Below are positions 53,265 to 63,163 of a stretch of DNA of 64,000 bases, one piece after another; position 1 is the stretch's first letter, and each line of letters begins with the position of its first letter. The notes beneath the pieces were generated by a model. That model made no database searches, was not told the origin of the DNA, and was given only the letters and a program-made list of their open reading frames with translations. Position numbers and translations under genes: made by a program. This stretch comes from Anaerovibrio lipolyticus LB2005 (GTDB taxonomy: Bacteria > Bacillota > Negativicutes > Selenomonadales > Selenomonadaceae). Location of the stretch: NCBI RefSeq assembly GCF_000621545.1, contig NZ_JHYA01000004.1, forward strand, positions 186,001-250,000, written 5' to 3'.

Positions 53265-54029
53265 ATGTACCTGCGCCCGCGTATAATACCGTGCTTGCTA
53301 TTAGAGGATGGCAATTTGGTTAAATCAAAACAATTTAAAGATAATACATATCTAGGAGATCCTATTAATGCAGTAAAGATATTCAATGAAGAAGAGGCAG
53401 ATGAATTGTGTCTTTTAGATATTTCATCACATAGAAATAACAAGGTAGATTTTGAATTGCTTGAGGATATCGTATCAGAGGCATTTATGCCATTAGCTTA
53501 TGGTGGCCATATATCTTCATTGGATGAGGCTAAACGACTTTTTAGAATGGGATTTGAAAAAGTGATTTTTAATACGGCAATTATTGATAACCCTGATTTA
53601 GTAAGGGCGGTCGTTGATTTTGCTGGAGGACAGAGTGTCGTAGCTTCTGTCGATGTGAAAAAGAATTTTCTGGGACGCTATAAAATATATGTTGATTGTG
53701 GTAAAAGAAGCATAAGTCAGTCTTGCGAGGAGTACGTTTCTTTTGTGGAAAAACTTGGTGTTGGAGAAATATTTTTAAATTCTATTGATAATGATGGTAT
53801 GATGAAAGGTTATGATATTAATCTCATAAAGAAAGTGTCATCTGGAACCAATTTACCGGTAATTGCCTGTGGTGGCGCTGGAAATTTGGGAGATTTGCGA
53901 AAGGCTATCAATCAAGGTGGAGCACATGCAGTTGCTGCCGGGAGTTTATTTGTTTATTGGGGACCAAGAAAAGCAGTTTTAATAAATTATCCTAAGGAAG
54001 AAGAATTGAAAGAAGTAGGATTATTCTAA
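53265..54029 (+). CDS. hisF2: Imidazole-glycerol-phosphate-synthase-like ammonia channel (HisF2)
   Basis: A 254-residue TIM barrel. It begins YLRPRIIPCLLLEDGNLVKS; true HisF has an aspartate after PCL (catalytic Asp11), which is leucine here, as expected when only the ammonia channel is needed. PLAYGGHISSLDEA and IACGGAGNLGDL are the phosphate-site loops of the fold. GGAGG lies nine bases before the ATG, one base after the hisH2 stop. Together they feed WbpG, which turns a 3-acetamido group into 3-acetamidino. Confidence 0.9.
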   Translation: MYLRPRIIPCLLLEDGNLVKSKQFKDNTYLGDPINAVKIFNEEEADELCLLDISSHRNNKVDFELLEDIVSEAFMPLAYGGHISSLDEAKRLFRMGFEKVIFNTAIIDNPDLVRAVVDFAGGQSVVASVDVKKNFLGRYKIYVDCGKRSISQSCEEYVSFVEKLGVGEIFLNSIDNDGMMKGYDINLIKKVSSGTNLPVIACGGAGNLGDLRKAINQGGAHAVAAGSLFVYWGPRKAVLINYPKEEELKEVGLF

Positions 54030-54084
54030 AATACCAAATATAAGTTATAAAATATGACGATTCTGAATTATGGAGGAATATTTT

Positions 54085-54915
54085 ATGTCTAATGACGGGT
54101 TTGCTAGAGATGTGGTGATGGTTATTCGTCGATATTATATTATTAGCTTTGTGATAGTTGCGGTATGTGTCGGCGGGGCGTGTTTTTTTGCAATATCTCG
54201 TCCTGATGTGTATCAAAGTGAATGTACGTTTTCTGTAAAAATGAATCAGCCGATATCCAAAGTGGGAGATACTAGACTTTCGGAAATATCCAAAATAGCT
54301 GAATCTGATTATGTAAAAAAACCTATAAAAGTTGAAAATAATAATGGGAACCATAGTACCGAATTACTGGATGAAGATTATCGTGGCAGTAACATTAGAG
54401 TACAGAATCTTCAAACGTTAAATTTATTCCGTTTGTTTGCTCATGGTAATACACCAGAAGAAGCCCAAAGAAAGTGCAGAGGTATGTATGAGCATATAGC
54501 TGCATTTTCAGAAAAGAATAATTGCTTTGAAATAGACAATTTAACTTCATCAAGCACGCTAGTGGAATATACCCGTAAAAATTATGAAAAATCCAAAAGT
54601 GCGTATAAAGAGTATATTGATACCTATGAAGATCTAAATGGAGCAACCATAACTACTTTTGATGAAAAAAAAGAAAGATTATATGATAATTATATTTGTT
54701 GGTTTAAACTTTATCAGGACGTAATGCTTGATGAATTAAAAACAAGATGGTATAACAGTTGGCAGGTTAATATTGTTGATGAGGCATCATTGCCTGAAAA
54801 GCCAATACCAAAACGTACTGGGTTTATTATTTGTATTGGTTTTATTATGGGGGCATTTTTATGTTTGCTATTTGGAATGATAATAGTCTTTAAGAATGAA
54901 CATAAGGGTGGTTAA
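54085..54915 (+). CDS. wzz: Wzz-type polysaccharide chain-length regulator
   Basis: A 276-residue inner-membrane protein with one N-terminal helix (about residues 18-38), a mostly helical periplasmic domain and a C-terminal helix (about 245-268). This is the layout of Wzz co-polymerases that set O-antigen length. The N-terminal DVVMVIRRYYIISFVIVAV and the PxxP-like LPEKPIPKRTG before the last helix fit the family. There is no kinase domain. GGAGG lies seven bases before the ATG at 54085, so the ATG 15 bases earlier is rejected. Confidence 0.82.
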   Translation: MSNDGFARDVVMVIRRYYIISFVIVAVCVGGACFFAISRPDVYQSECTFSVKMNQPISKVGDTRLSEISKIAESDYVKKPIKVENNNGNHSTELLDEDYRGSNIRVQNLQTLNLFRLFAHGNTPEEAQRKCRGMYEHIAAFSEKNNCFEIDNLTSSSTLVEYTRKNYEKSKSAYKEYIDTYEDLNGATITTFDEKKERLYDNYICWFKLYQDVMLDELKTRWYNSWQVNIVDEASLPEKPIPKRTGFIICIGFIMGAFLCLLFGMIIVFKNEHKGG

Positions 54916-54918
54916 CTG

Positions 54919-56169
54919 TTGAAGAATTGGAATGGTTTTTATAAGAATATTGCCGTAATGTTCTCGGGCAATATTGTAGCACATCTTTTGGTCGTCATAT
55001 CTACGCCGGTATTGGCACGTCTTTTTTTACCTGATGAGTTTGGGTTATACCAGCTATTCTTATCTTTTACAAGTATATCTTCCATGGTGGCTACAGGAAA
55101 ATATGAGTTGGCAATAATTGCTCCTAAATATGATTTCGTTGCAGTTTCGATAGCTATCGCAACCACTGTTATAAGTCTAGCCTTATCTTTAATTTTAGGC
55201 GTTGCCTGTAATTTATGTGTTGATAGTGTTGATTTTTTTAAGTCCATGTATTTTTCAGGTATCTCTTTTTGGATTGGAAGTTTTACTTTTGTGCTTTGTA
55301 TATATCAGATTTGCTATATGTTATTTATAAGGCACGCTTGTTACAAGATTACTGTTACGGCGAATTTGATATATTCTATTGGATGTGTGGCTTTGCCAAT
55401 ATTGGCCTATTATTGTTCAGCTGATAATGGTTTGATTAAGGGAATGGTAATTGCAAAGTTTATAGCATGTTTATATTTTCTTTATAATATAAAAAAAATA
55501 GGTTTAAAAATCTATCGCCATGTAAATGTTAATTATTATATAAGAATTCTTGTACGCTATAGTGATTTTTTCAAGTTTGCATTACCAGGTAATGTATTGA
55601 ATACATTATCAGCTAATGCACCTGCATTTTTATTAAATTATTTTTATGGCATGAATGTAACTGGGTATTATAGTATGGCAAATAGGTGTGTTGGTTTGCC
55701 TATAGCTTTAGCATCTAAATCAGTAGGTGATGTTTTTAAACAGGAGGCAGGTAAGGCATATCAGCTATATGGTGAATGTTACAGTATATTTAGTCGTGTT
55801 ATGATAATGTTAATTAAAGGTAGTGCTGTTTATTCGCTAGTAATTTTATTATTGGCACCATACATATTTACAATTGTTTTGGGAGAACAGTGGAAAATTG
55901 CTGGTGTATATGCTCAATTATTGGTTTTGGCTGGTGCTACAGGACTAATATATTCTCCTTTAAGTAGTATTTTTGACTTGGCGGTTAGAGAATATGAGTA
56001 TATGATTTTACAGTTGTTTTCTTTGATTCTTGTAGTGATGGCTCTATTATGTAGTGGAAAGTTTTTTAGAGTAGAATACACTTTGTTTATTTATGCGCTT
56101 GCAATTTCAATTATCAATATTGCAGGAATTATTTACTGCAGGGAGATCTCTAAAGGTGAAAAGAAATAA
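54919..56169 (+). CDS. wzx: O-unit flippase, Wzx
   Basis: A 416-residue polytopic protein of the MATE/MOP polysaccharide-export family with about 12 helices. The N-terminal block FSGNIVAHLLVVISTPVLAR then LFLPDEFGLYQLFLS and the central FKFALPGNVLNTLSANAPAF are typical of Wzx. It would flip the lipid-linked repeat unit to the outer face. TTG start three bases after wzz; its end overlaps wzy. Confidence 0.9.
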   Translation: MKNWNGFYKNIAVMFSGNIVAHLLVVISTPVLARLFLPDEFGLYQLFLSFTSISSMVATGKYELAIIAPKYDFVAVSIAIATTVISLALSLILGVACNLCVDSVDFFKSMYFSGISFWIGSFTFVLCIYQICYMLFIRHACYKITVTANLIYSIGCVALPILAYYCSADNGLIKGMVIAKFIACLYFLYNIKKIGLKIYRHVNVNYYIRILVRYSDFFKFALPGNVLNTLSANAPAFLLNYFYGMNVTGYYSMANRCVGLPIALASKSVGDVFKQEAGKAYQLYGECYSIFSRVMIMLIKGSAVYSLVILLLAPYIFTIVLGEQWKIAGVYAQLLVLAGATGLIYSPLSSIFDLAVREYEYMILQLFSLILVVMALLCSGKFFRVEYTLFIYALAISIINIAGIIYCREISKGEKK

Positions 56170-57448
56170 TCTATTTTTTGTTATTTGTATATATAGGATA
56201 TTGGTGGATATCTTATATAATTTTGGGTTAAAGTTTTCAACTTCACGGGTTGATTTTGTGTTTAGTTTCTCAATAGAATCTTACCTTATTTCATGGTTAG
56301 CTTTTTTGTTAATATGTGGAATATATATTTTTTTATTCTTGGATGAGAACAGATTATCATACAACTTTTCACAACAGTTTTTTGTATTATTATTTCTTTT
56401 ATCTGTAATTCCGGTAACGGTTATGTTTGGTGGTGGAGGTATATCGGTTGAGTGCTTTAGGGGATACTTTTTATTAATAATATGGTTGTTGATTTTGCAA
56501 TCAATTGTTTATGGACTTTTGCAACACGAAATATTAGATGAAGAAATAAAAAGGAATAAATGGAAAAAAAGTGTGTTCGCTTTTATTGGGATAGTTTTTC
56601 TTTTGGTTATTGTTGTGACTTTTTTTTACTTTAATGGTGGAAATTTTTATTCAGGAGGCCTTAATGTTTATAAGCAACGTTTTCTTTGGAAACAAATGGT
56701 GAGTGCTATGCCAATTGTTCTAACATATATGTTGATGATGGCAAATGTTATTGAAATGATGTTGTTATTGTTTTGTTTACGTCAAAAAAAGTATATAGTT
56801 GCCTTTGTGGTGCTTGTAATATGGTATATGCATTTTTCGTTAGGTGGAGATAAGATAGTTTTACTTAGTTTAATGATTACTGTTATTACATATTATTTTG
56901 CCAAAAGTTTATCTATTGAAAGAATTTTCTATGGTGGGTGTTGTGTAGTTTGTCTATGTATATTTGAACTTTGTTTATATCAATTTAAATTTTTGAATAC
57001 TGATTTGGGGACCACATTGCTTAGAAGAATATTATTTGTTCCGGCTGGGCTACAGGACTGTTGGTTTGATTTTTTCACTAAACACGATTCAAATCTATGG
57101 GGAATTAATACTGATTACACAATAGGATATGGCCTGGAAAATATTATTTCAGATGTTTATTTGAATGAACCGCTGGGGCATGCTGATACTGGGCTGTTAG
57201 GGGATTGTTTTGGTAACTTAGGCTTATATGGTATAATTTTATATCCAGTTGTGTTGGTCGTAATACTTATGTTATTCGATTATGTTGTACGGCGAAAGGA
57301 TTGTAGAATCTTTTTAGGTGTTTCCTTGTTATTTGTTATGAATATAATGGATAGTATGTTAACAACTGCGATGGTGTCTCACGGCGGATTTTTAATGATA
57401 ATTATGTTGTGGCTTTTTCCTGCCCAAAATGATACTGAGGGAGCGTGA
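56156..57448 (+). CDS. wzy: O-antigen polymerase, Wzy
   Basis: A 430-residue protein with about ten or more hydrophobic helices and a large loop in the second half (GGNFYSGGLNVYKQRFLWKQ), the general picture of Wzy polymerases, which share little sequence. The GTG at 56156 is chosen because it lies after GGGAG and overlaps the wzx end by 14 bases; the frame is open from 56093. Placement right after wzx and wzz is the main support. Its specificity for this repeat unit cannot be read from sequence. Confidence 0.8.
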   Translation: MKRNNLFFVICIYRILVDILYNFGLKFSTSRVDFVFSFSIESYLISWLAFLLICGIYIFLFLDENRLSYNFSQQFFVLLFLLSVIPVTVMFGGGGISVECFRGYFLLIIWLLILQSIVYGLLQHEILDEEIKRNKWKKSVFAFIGIVFLLVIVVTFFYFNGGNFYSGGLNVYKQRFLWKQMVSAMPIVLTYMLMMANVIEMMLLLFCLRQKKYIVAFVVLVIWYMHFSLGGDKIVLLSLMITVITYYFAKSLSIERIFYGGCCVVCLCIFELCLYQFKFLNTDLGTTLLRRILFVPAGLQDCWFDFFTKHDSNLWGINTDYTIGYGLENIISDVYLNEPLGHADTGLLGDCFGNLGLYGIILYPVVLVVILMLFDYVVRRKDCRIFLGVSLLFVMNIMDSMLTTAMVSHGGFLMIIMLWLFPAQNDTEGA

Positions 57449-57455
57449 AAATTCT

Positions 57456-58568
57456 ATGGAATACAAAATTTGTACTAGATGTATTATGGACAACAGCTCT
57501 GATCCTTTAATTACTTTTGATGAGCAAGGAGTATGTTGTCATTGTAAAGCATATGATAATGCTATAGCTGATTTACCTAAAACTGCAGAAGAAAAAAAAA
57601 TTCAGTTTGATAAACTCGTAAATGAAATGAAAAATGCTGGTAGGGGGAAGGAGTTTGATTGTGTTCTTGGTATTTCAGGTGGAGTGGACAGTGCATATTT
57701 AGCGTATGTTGCCCATAATGCTGGACTGAGGATTTTAGCGGTTCATGTTGATGCTGGCTGGAATACAGATATCGCTGTGGATAACATAAAAAAAATGTGC
57801 TCTAAATTAAAAATAGAGTTACATACAATTGTAGTCGATTGGCCTACTATGAAGGAATTGCAAAGAGCATATATGTTTTCAGGATTACCTAATATAGATG
57901 TTCCGCAAGATCATGCGTTTTTGGCTGCCACAATAGCTTATGCTAGGAAATATAACATTAAATACATGTTAAATGGAAGTAACTTCGCGACTGAGGGCAT
58001 TTTGCCATCAAATTATGGGTATAGTGCTTTAGATTTTCGCTGTATTGCTGATGTATACAAAAAATGTGGAAGAGGTAAATTGTCACTAAGAAAATATCCC
58101 AAAATGAATTTATTTGAATATGCTATGGTATACATGGCAAAGACTAGACGAATAAATCTTTTAAATTATGTTGAATACTCTAAAACAAAAGCAATAGAAG
58201 TATTACATCACGAGTTTGATTGGAATTATTATGGAGGTAAGCATTTTGAATCTAGGTTTACAAAATTTTTCCAATCGTATTATTTGCCTAAAAAATTTGG
58301 CTATGATAAAAAAAGGGCACACATTTCTAGCCTTATTGTTGGTGGAGAATTAACTCGTGAGCAGGGATTGGTAGATATGCAGGATTATTCAGAGTATAAC
58401 GAAGTACAAATGTTAGAGGATAGAGATTATATTTTAAAAAAATTAGATATTTCCTTAGAGGAGTGGGAATATATTATGAGTACGCCAAACAAGACTGAGG
58501 ATGACTACAGAAATAATAAAAGATTGGTAAAACTGTTGGTATTAGCCAAAGAAGCTCTTCATAGATAA
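57456..58568 (+). CDS. wbpG: N-acetyl-sugar amidotransferase WbpG
   Basis: A 370-residue ATP-pyrophosphatase-type amidotransferase. KICTRCIMDNSSDPLITFDE and GVCCHCKAYD carry the Cys pairs of the family, and CVLGISGGVDSAYLAYVA is the PP-loop. With ammonia from HisH2/HisF2 it makes the acetamidino group of ManNAc3NAmA in P. aeruginosa, or of a similar sugar (PseA-like reactions). Nine consecutive A residues (57592-57600) lie in codons 46-49. The ATG at 57456 is preferred to the open frame from 57429, which overlaps wzy. Confidence 0.92.
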   Translation: MEYKICTRCIMDNSSDPLITFDEQGVCCHCKAYDNAIADLPKTAEEKKIQFDKLVNEMKNAGRGKEFDCVLGISGGVDSAYLAYVAHNAGLRILAVHVDAGWNTDIAVDNIKKMCSKLKIELHTIVVDWPTMKELQRAYMFSGLPNIDVPQDHAFLAATIAYARKYNIKYMLNGSNFATEGILPSNYGYSALDFRCIADVYKKCGRGKLSLRKYPKMNLFEYAMVYMAKTRRINLLNYVEYSKTKAIEVLHHEFDWNYYGGKHFESRFTKFFQSYYLPKKFGYDKKRAHISSLIVGGELTREQGLVDMQDYSEYNEVQMLEDRDYILKKLDISLEEWEYIMSTPNKTEDDYRNNKRLVKLLVLAKEALHR

Positions 58569-58634
58569 AGTGTTATACAGTTCGTATTTTGAAAAATCTT
58601 CATAATCAGTAGTTTGAGAAGGGATGAACTAATT

Positions 58635-59741
58635 GTGATAAAGAAAATTTGTCATATGACCTCGGTACATTCATGGAATGATACCAGAATATATCTCAAG
58701 GAATGCCGTTCGTTAGCACTTGCTGGGTATGAAGTATGGCTGGTGGCTGAAGGAAAGGACCAAAATGTAAATGGAATAAATATAGTTGGATGTGGAGATA
58801 AGCCCACAAGTCGTAGAGAAAGAATGAGGTATTTTGCAAAAAAAGTTTGTGATAAAGCATTTGCTTTAGATTGTGATATATATCACTTTCACGATCCAGA
58901 ATTAATACCATATGCATTAAAGTTAAAAAAATGTGGCAAAAAGGTAATATTTGATATTCATGAAGATGTTTCGGGGCAAATTTTATCTAAAGACTATATT
59001 CCATTGCCGCTTAGATATATTATTTCGAAATTATATAGTTATTATGAATTGTATGCCATAAAAAAAATGGATGCTGTTATAACGGCTACGCCGCATATTG
59101 CCTCATTATTTTATACAACCAATTCAGTAGTTGAAGTAATTAATAACTATCCTCTGTTTGATGACATCATTTTTCAAGATAAAGAATTTTCTGAGCGTGA
59201 AAGAAATATTTGTTATACCGGCTCCATTAACGATATCCGTGGTGAGAAAATTATGATAGATGCGATGAAAGGCATAAAAGATATTAGTTTGATATTAGCT
59301 GGTCCAAGAGATGAAAGTTCTGTAGGTTATGATTGTGATAATGTTAATTATACAGGGAAATATACTCGTGCAGAAGTTAATGAGATATATAAGAAATGCC
59401 GTGCAGGATTAATAATATTTCAGCCAGAGCCTAATCATATTAATGCAAAACCGAATAAAATGTTTGAATATATGGCTTCTGGTCTGCCAATTGTTTGTTC
59501 AGATTTTCAGTTGTGGCGTGAGATTGTTGAGGGGAATGGATGTGGGATATGTGTTGATCCCACGAACCCACAGGAGGTTCGGGAGGCATGTACATACTTG
59601 GTTAATAATCCGGATGTTGCGCAGGCAATGGGGAGACGTGGCTATGACGTTGTAAAAAATAAGTTTAATTGGAATAATGAGGAAAAAAAATTATTAGATC
59701 TATATAACAGAATTTTAAGTAATGGCAGTGTGTCATTATAA
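58635..59741 (+). CDS. Glycosyltransferase family 4
   Basis: A 368-residue GT-B glycosyltransferase. ICHMTSVHSWNDTRIYLKEC starts the acceptor domain and YHFHDPELIPYALKL lies mid-domain. The donor domain has NICYTGSINDIRGEKIMIDA and the E-x7-E-like PNKMFEYMASGLPIVCSD. This N-terminus is common in O-antigen loci that make uronic-acid-containing units. The GTG at 58635 follows GAAGGGA; a TTG lies 21 bases upstream. Confidence 0.87.
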   Translation: MIKKICHMTSVHSWNDTRIYLKECRSLALAGYEVWLVAEGKDQNVNGINIVGCGDKPTSRRERMRYFAKKVCDKAFALDCDIYHFHDPELIPYALKLKKCGKKVIFDIHEDVSGQILSKDYIPLPLRYIISKLYSYYELYAIKKMDAVITATPHIASLFYTTNSVVEVINNYPLFDDIIFQDKEFSERERNICYTGSINDIRGEKIMIDAMKGIKDISLILAGPRDESSVGYDCDNVNYTGKYTRAEVNEIYKKCRAGLIIFQPEPNHINAKPNKMFEYMASGLPIVCSDFQLWREIVEGNGCGICVDPTNPQEVREACTYLVNNPDVAQAMGRRGYDVVKNKFNWNNEEKKLLDLYNRILSNGSVSL

Positions 59742-59777
59742 AATGTGTAAAAGTATGATGACATACATGATGTAAAG

Positions 59778-60723
59778 GTGAGTAGTGTTCTTATGTTAAT
59801 AAACTGGAAATTTAAAAATATTGTTTATTGTATTATTTCGAATATGCCATTTGGCAAAATGATTTATTATATTCTGCAGAAGTATATTACCAAAACAGTG
59901 TGGGTAAGTGATAATCAATTTGAATCTTATTATGAAATGAAGGTGGTAAAACACTTAAAATTTATAAAAAAATATGGTCAATGTCCGATAGATAAAGCAA
60001 TTTTTTTTTGAATTTGGGACTGGTTGGGATATGTTTGCTCCTATTGGTTTTTCACTAAATGGTGCAAAAAAATATATAACTGTTGACATAAATAGATATG
60101 TACATCCTGAACTAGTAAAAAATACGATAGAGGTATATAAGCGAAATGTTAGATGTGATAATGGAATCCAATCCAATGCTAAATTAGAGAGGTGCTTGGG
60201 GCGATTTGTAAAGTTGACAGATAAAGTAGAAGACCTATTACGGGAAGAGTTTGCAGTGGAGTATGTTGCACCACTAGATGCAGGCAATACCAATTTCGAA
60301 TCCAACTCTTTTGATTATGTTATCTCTAATGTAACGTTGGAACATATCCCCTACAAGGACATCGAAAGAATTTTTGGGGAGTGTAACCGAATTTTGAAAC
60401 CAGGCGGTCTGATATCTGCGACGGTTGATTATTCAGATCATTTTGCGCATTCTGACCCTAATATAAGTGTTTTTAATTATATAAAGTATTCAGATTTAGA
60501 GTGGGAAAAATATAATAGTTCAATTCATTTTCAGAATAGATTAAAAAGAAGTGATTACATAAAATTGCTAACAAATAGTGGTTTTGAAATTGTAAATTTA
60601 TTCTCTATTGTTTCTAAAGAAAATGAATTAAAAGATATAAAGTTAGATAAAAAGTTTGCTAAGTATCCATTGGAGGAATTATTGGTAACACACGACCACT
60701 TTTTAGCACGAAAAAAGGTGTAG
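59778..60723 (+). pseudogene. SAM methyltransferase interrupted at a T9 tract (possible phase switch)
   Basis: The frame from 59778 reads into nine T residues (60001-60009) and stops at TGA 60009-60011. Removing one T continues it as AIFFEFGTGWDMFAPIGFSL, exactly the SAM-binding motif I of a class I methyltransferase. The rest runs to 60723: ITVDINRYVHPEL, NSFDYVISNVTLEHIPYKD and CNRILKPGGLISATVDY. The restored protein would be about 315 residues. The gene is therefore out of frame in this sequence by a slip in a homopolymer, which may be reversible, fixed, or a sequencing error. A sugar O-methyltransferase role is inferred from context. Confidence 0.85.
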
Positions 60724-60793
60724 CTACTTTAAAAAAAGATAGCTATACGTGTAGTGATTATTTTCTGTGGGGGATAGTTGTTTGGTGGAGAAA

Positions 60794-62029
60794 ATGAAAA
60801 ATAATATTGCAGTGGCTGGTACTGGCTATGTAGGATTATCTATGGCAGTGCTGTTGGCACAGCATAATCATGTAATGGCAGTTGATGTTGTACCAGAGAA
60901 GGTACAACTAATTAATGCTAAGAAATCGCCTATTCGAGATGAATATATTGAAAAATATTTGAGGGAAAAGGAATTAGATTTGGTAGCTACTCTTGATGGG
61001 GAGAGTGCCTATAGTCAGGCAGATTTTGTCATAATTGCCACTCCAACCAATTATGATAGCACGAAAAATTATTTTGACTGTAGTGCAGTAGAAAAGGTTA
61101 TTGAATTGGTACAAAAGGTTAATCCTAATGCTATGATGATTATAAAATCTACTATTCCGGTTGGCTTTACGAAACGAGTTCGGGAGAAATACAATACCAA
61201 TAATATTATTTTCAGTCCGGAATTTTTGCGGGAATCCAAGGCTCTTTATGATAATCTTTATCCATCTCGTATAATTGTTTCTTGTGATGAATCAAGTCGT
61301 GAAAAGGCGGAAATATTTGCGGGCCTTCTTCAGCAAGGGGCAATAAAAGAGGATATAGATACCTTATTTATGGGCTTTACAGAAGCTGAGGCAGTAAAGC
61401 TATTTGCCAATACGTATCTGGCTCTTCGTGTGTCCTATTTTAATGAACTTGATACATATGCAGAAAGCAAGGGGCTAGATACTCAGCAGATTATACAGGG
61501 AGTATGCCTTGATCCGCGTATTGGAACACACTATAATAATCCTTCCTTTGGTTATGGTGGTTATTGTCTGCCGAAGGATACAAAGCAGCTGTTGGCCAAC
61601 TATGCCGATGTGCCTCAGGATATGATCGGAGCTATTGTGGAAGCCAACCGTACCCGCAAAGATTTTATTGCAGACCAGGTGCTGAAAAAGGCTGGTTATT
61701 ATGATTATTATAGTCGTGGTGACTATAGTAAGGATGAGGAAAAGGAATGTATTATTGGTGTTTATCGACTGACCATGAAGAGTAATTCGGATAATTTCCG
61801 ACAGTCGGCTATACAAGGTATCATGAAGCGTATCAAAGCAAAAGGTGCAACCGTGGTTGTATATGAGCCAACTTTGGAGGCTGGAAGCACTTTCTTTGGC
61901 AGTAAGGTAATGGGGGATTTGGAGAAATTCAAGAATCTTAGTAAAGTTATCCTGGCTAATCGTTATGATGTAGCTTTGGATGATGTTAAGGATAAGGTTT
62001 ATACCAGGGATATCTTCTGTAGAGATTAA
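60794..62029 (+). CDS. ugd: UDP-glucose 6-dehydrogenase
   Basis: A 411-residue nucleotide-sugar dehydrogenase of the short Ugd type. [20 protein letters not shown] binds [19 protein letters not shown] and [20 protein letters not shown] are family blocks, and the catalytic cysteine is in [15 protein letters not shown]. It makes UDP-glucuronic acid, giving the locus a second acidic sugar. The ATG at 60794 follows GGTGGAG; the frame is open from a GTG at 60767. Confidence 0.93.
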   Translation: MKNNIAVAGTGYVGLSMAVLLAQHNHVMAVDVVPEKVQLINAKKSPIRDEYIEKYLREKELDLVATLDGESAYSQADFVIIATPTNYDSTKNYFDCSAVEKVIELVQKVNPNAMMIIKSTIPVGFTKRVREKYNTNNIIFSPEFLRESKALYDNLYPSRIIVSCDESSREKAEIFAGLLQQGAIKEDIDTLFMGFTEAEAVKLFANTYLALRVSYFNELDTYAESKGLDTQQIIQGVCLDPRIGTHYNNPSFGYGGYCLPKDTKQLLANYADVPQDMIGAIVEANRTRKDFIADQVLKKAGYYDYYSRGDYSKDEEKECIIGVYRLTMKSNSDNFRQSAIQGIMKRIKAKGATVVVYEPTLEAGSTFFGSKVMGDLEKFKNLSKVILANRYDVALDDVKDKVYTRDIFCRD

Positions 62030-62061
62030 TAGCCATGGTCGGTGATGTGAGAGGTGAAAGT

Positions 62062-63153
62062 ATGAAATTAATCACAGTAATAGGTGCTCGGCCACAGTTT
62101 ATCAAGGCAGCTGTGGTGTCCAGAGCCATTGAAAAGTACAATAAATCAGCTGGTAAAACGGAAATAGAGGAAGTCATTGTTCACACCGGCCAGCATTATG
62201 ATGCCAATATGTCTGAGGTGTTTTTTGAAGAAATGAGTATTCCTCAGCCTAAGTACAACCTTCATTTAGGTGGTGGTACCCATGGCGCTATGACTGGTCG
62301 GATGCTGGAAAAGCTGGAAGAGGTTATGATTTCTGAAAAACCGGATGTTGTGCTGGTATATGGGGATACTGACTCAACTTTGGCTGGTTCCGTGGCGGCG
62401 GCTAAACTGCATATTCCAGTGGCTCACGTGGAGGCAGGTCTTCGCTCTTTCAACACGGATATGCCAGAGGAAATCAACCGTGCGTTGACGGATAGAGTTT
62501 CTAAGTGGCTGTTTTGCCCAACGGAAACTGCTATGGATAATCTTAGAGCCGAAGGCTATGAAAAACTCGGTGCCAATATGCTGTGCATCGGTGATGTAAT
62601 GTATGACGCGGCATTGTTTTATCGGGCCCAGGGCAAGGCAAGTGATGAGATAAAAGCGTTGGCAAAGGAAGACTATTACTTGGCCACCGTTCATCGTGCA
62701 GAGAATACTGATGATCCTGCAAGGATTAAAGGTATTTTTGAGGCATTAGAGAACATTGCACAGAAAACAAAGGTTATTTTTCCACTTCACCCTCGTACCA
62801 GAAAGGTATTGGAAAAGTTAGGGATGAAACTCCAACACATAACTTGTATTGATCCTGTGGGTTATTTTGATATGCTCCATTTGCAGGGGAATTGTCTGGC
62901 TGTGTTTACTGATAGTGGCGGAGTCCAGAAGGAAGCCTTCTTTGCTGAAAAGCCATGTATTACTTTGCGGGATGAAACCGAATGGGTGGAGCTGGTTAAA
63001 AATGGTTATAACACCTTGGTTGGGGCAGACAAGGAAAAGATTTTGGCTGCTGAAAATGATCTGGCCAACAAAAAACTGGATTTCTCCATGAATCTCTACG
63101 GCGACGGTCATGCCGGAGATAAAGTGGTTAAGATGATACTGGAAACGAAGTAA
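62062..63153 (+). CDS. wbpI: UDP-GlcNAc3NAcA 2-epimerase, WbpI type
   Basis: A 363-residue non-hydrolysing 2-epimerase. VIGARPQFIKAAVVSRAIEK, HTGQHYDANMSEVFFEEM, YGDTDSTLAGSVAAAKLH, HVEAGLRSFNTDMPEEINR and TDSGGVQKEAFF are all present. They match the WbpI subgroup (IGARPQFIKA, GGTHG, MTGRML), which completes UDP-ManNAc3NAcA synthesis. Ordinary WecB remains a possibility, but the locus has all four preceding enzymes. The ATG at 62062 has GAGAGGTG upstream. Confidence 0.88.
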   Translation: MKLITVIGARPQFIKAAVVSRAIEKYNKSAGKTEIEEVIVHTGQHYDANMSEVFFEEMSIPQPKYNLHLGGGTHGAMTGRMLEKLEEVMISEKPDVVLVYGDTDSTLAGSVAAAKLHIPVAHVEAGLRSFNTDMPEEINRALTDRVSKWLFCPTETAMDNLRAEGYEKLGANMLCIGDVMYDAALFYRAQGKASDEIKALAKEDYYLATVHRAENTDDPARIKGIFEALENIAQKTKVIFPLHPRTRKVLEKLGMKLQHITCIDPVGYFDMLHLQGNCLAVFTDSGGVQKEAFFAEKPCITLRDETEWVELVKNGYNTLVGADKEKILAAENDLANKKLDFSMNLYGDGHAGDKVVKMILETK

Positions 63154-63163
63154 TGGGAATAAG

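Noticed and set aside
52649-54029. hisH-hisF as histidine biosynthesis genes
   Set aside because: No other his genes are present, the HisF aspartate after PCL is missing, and wbpG lies nearby; the amidination role fits better.
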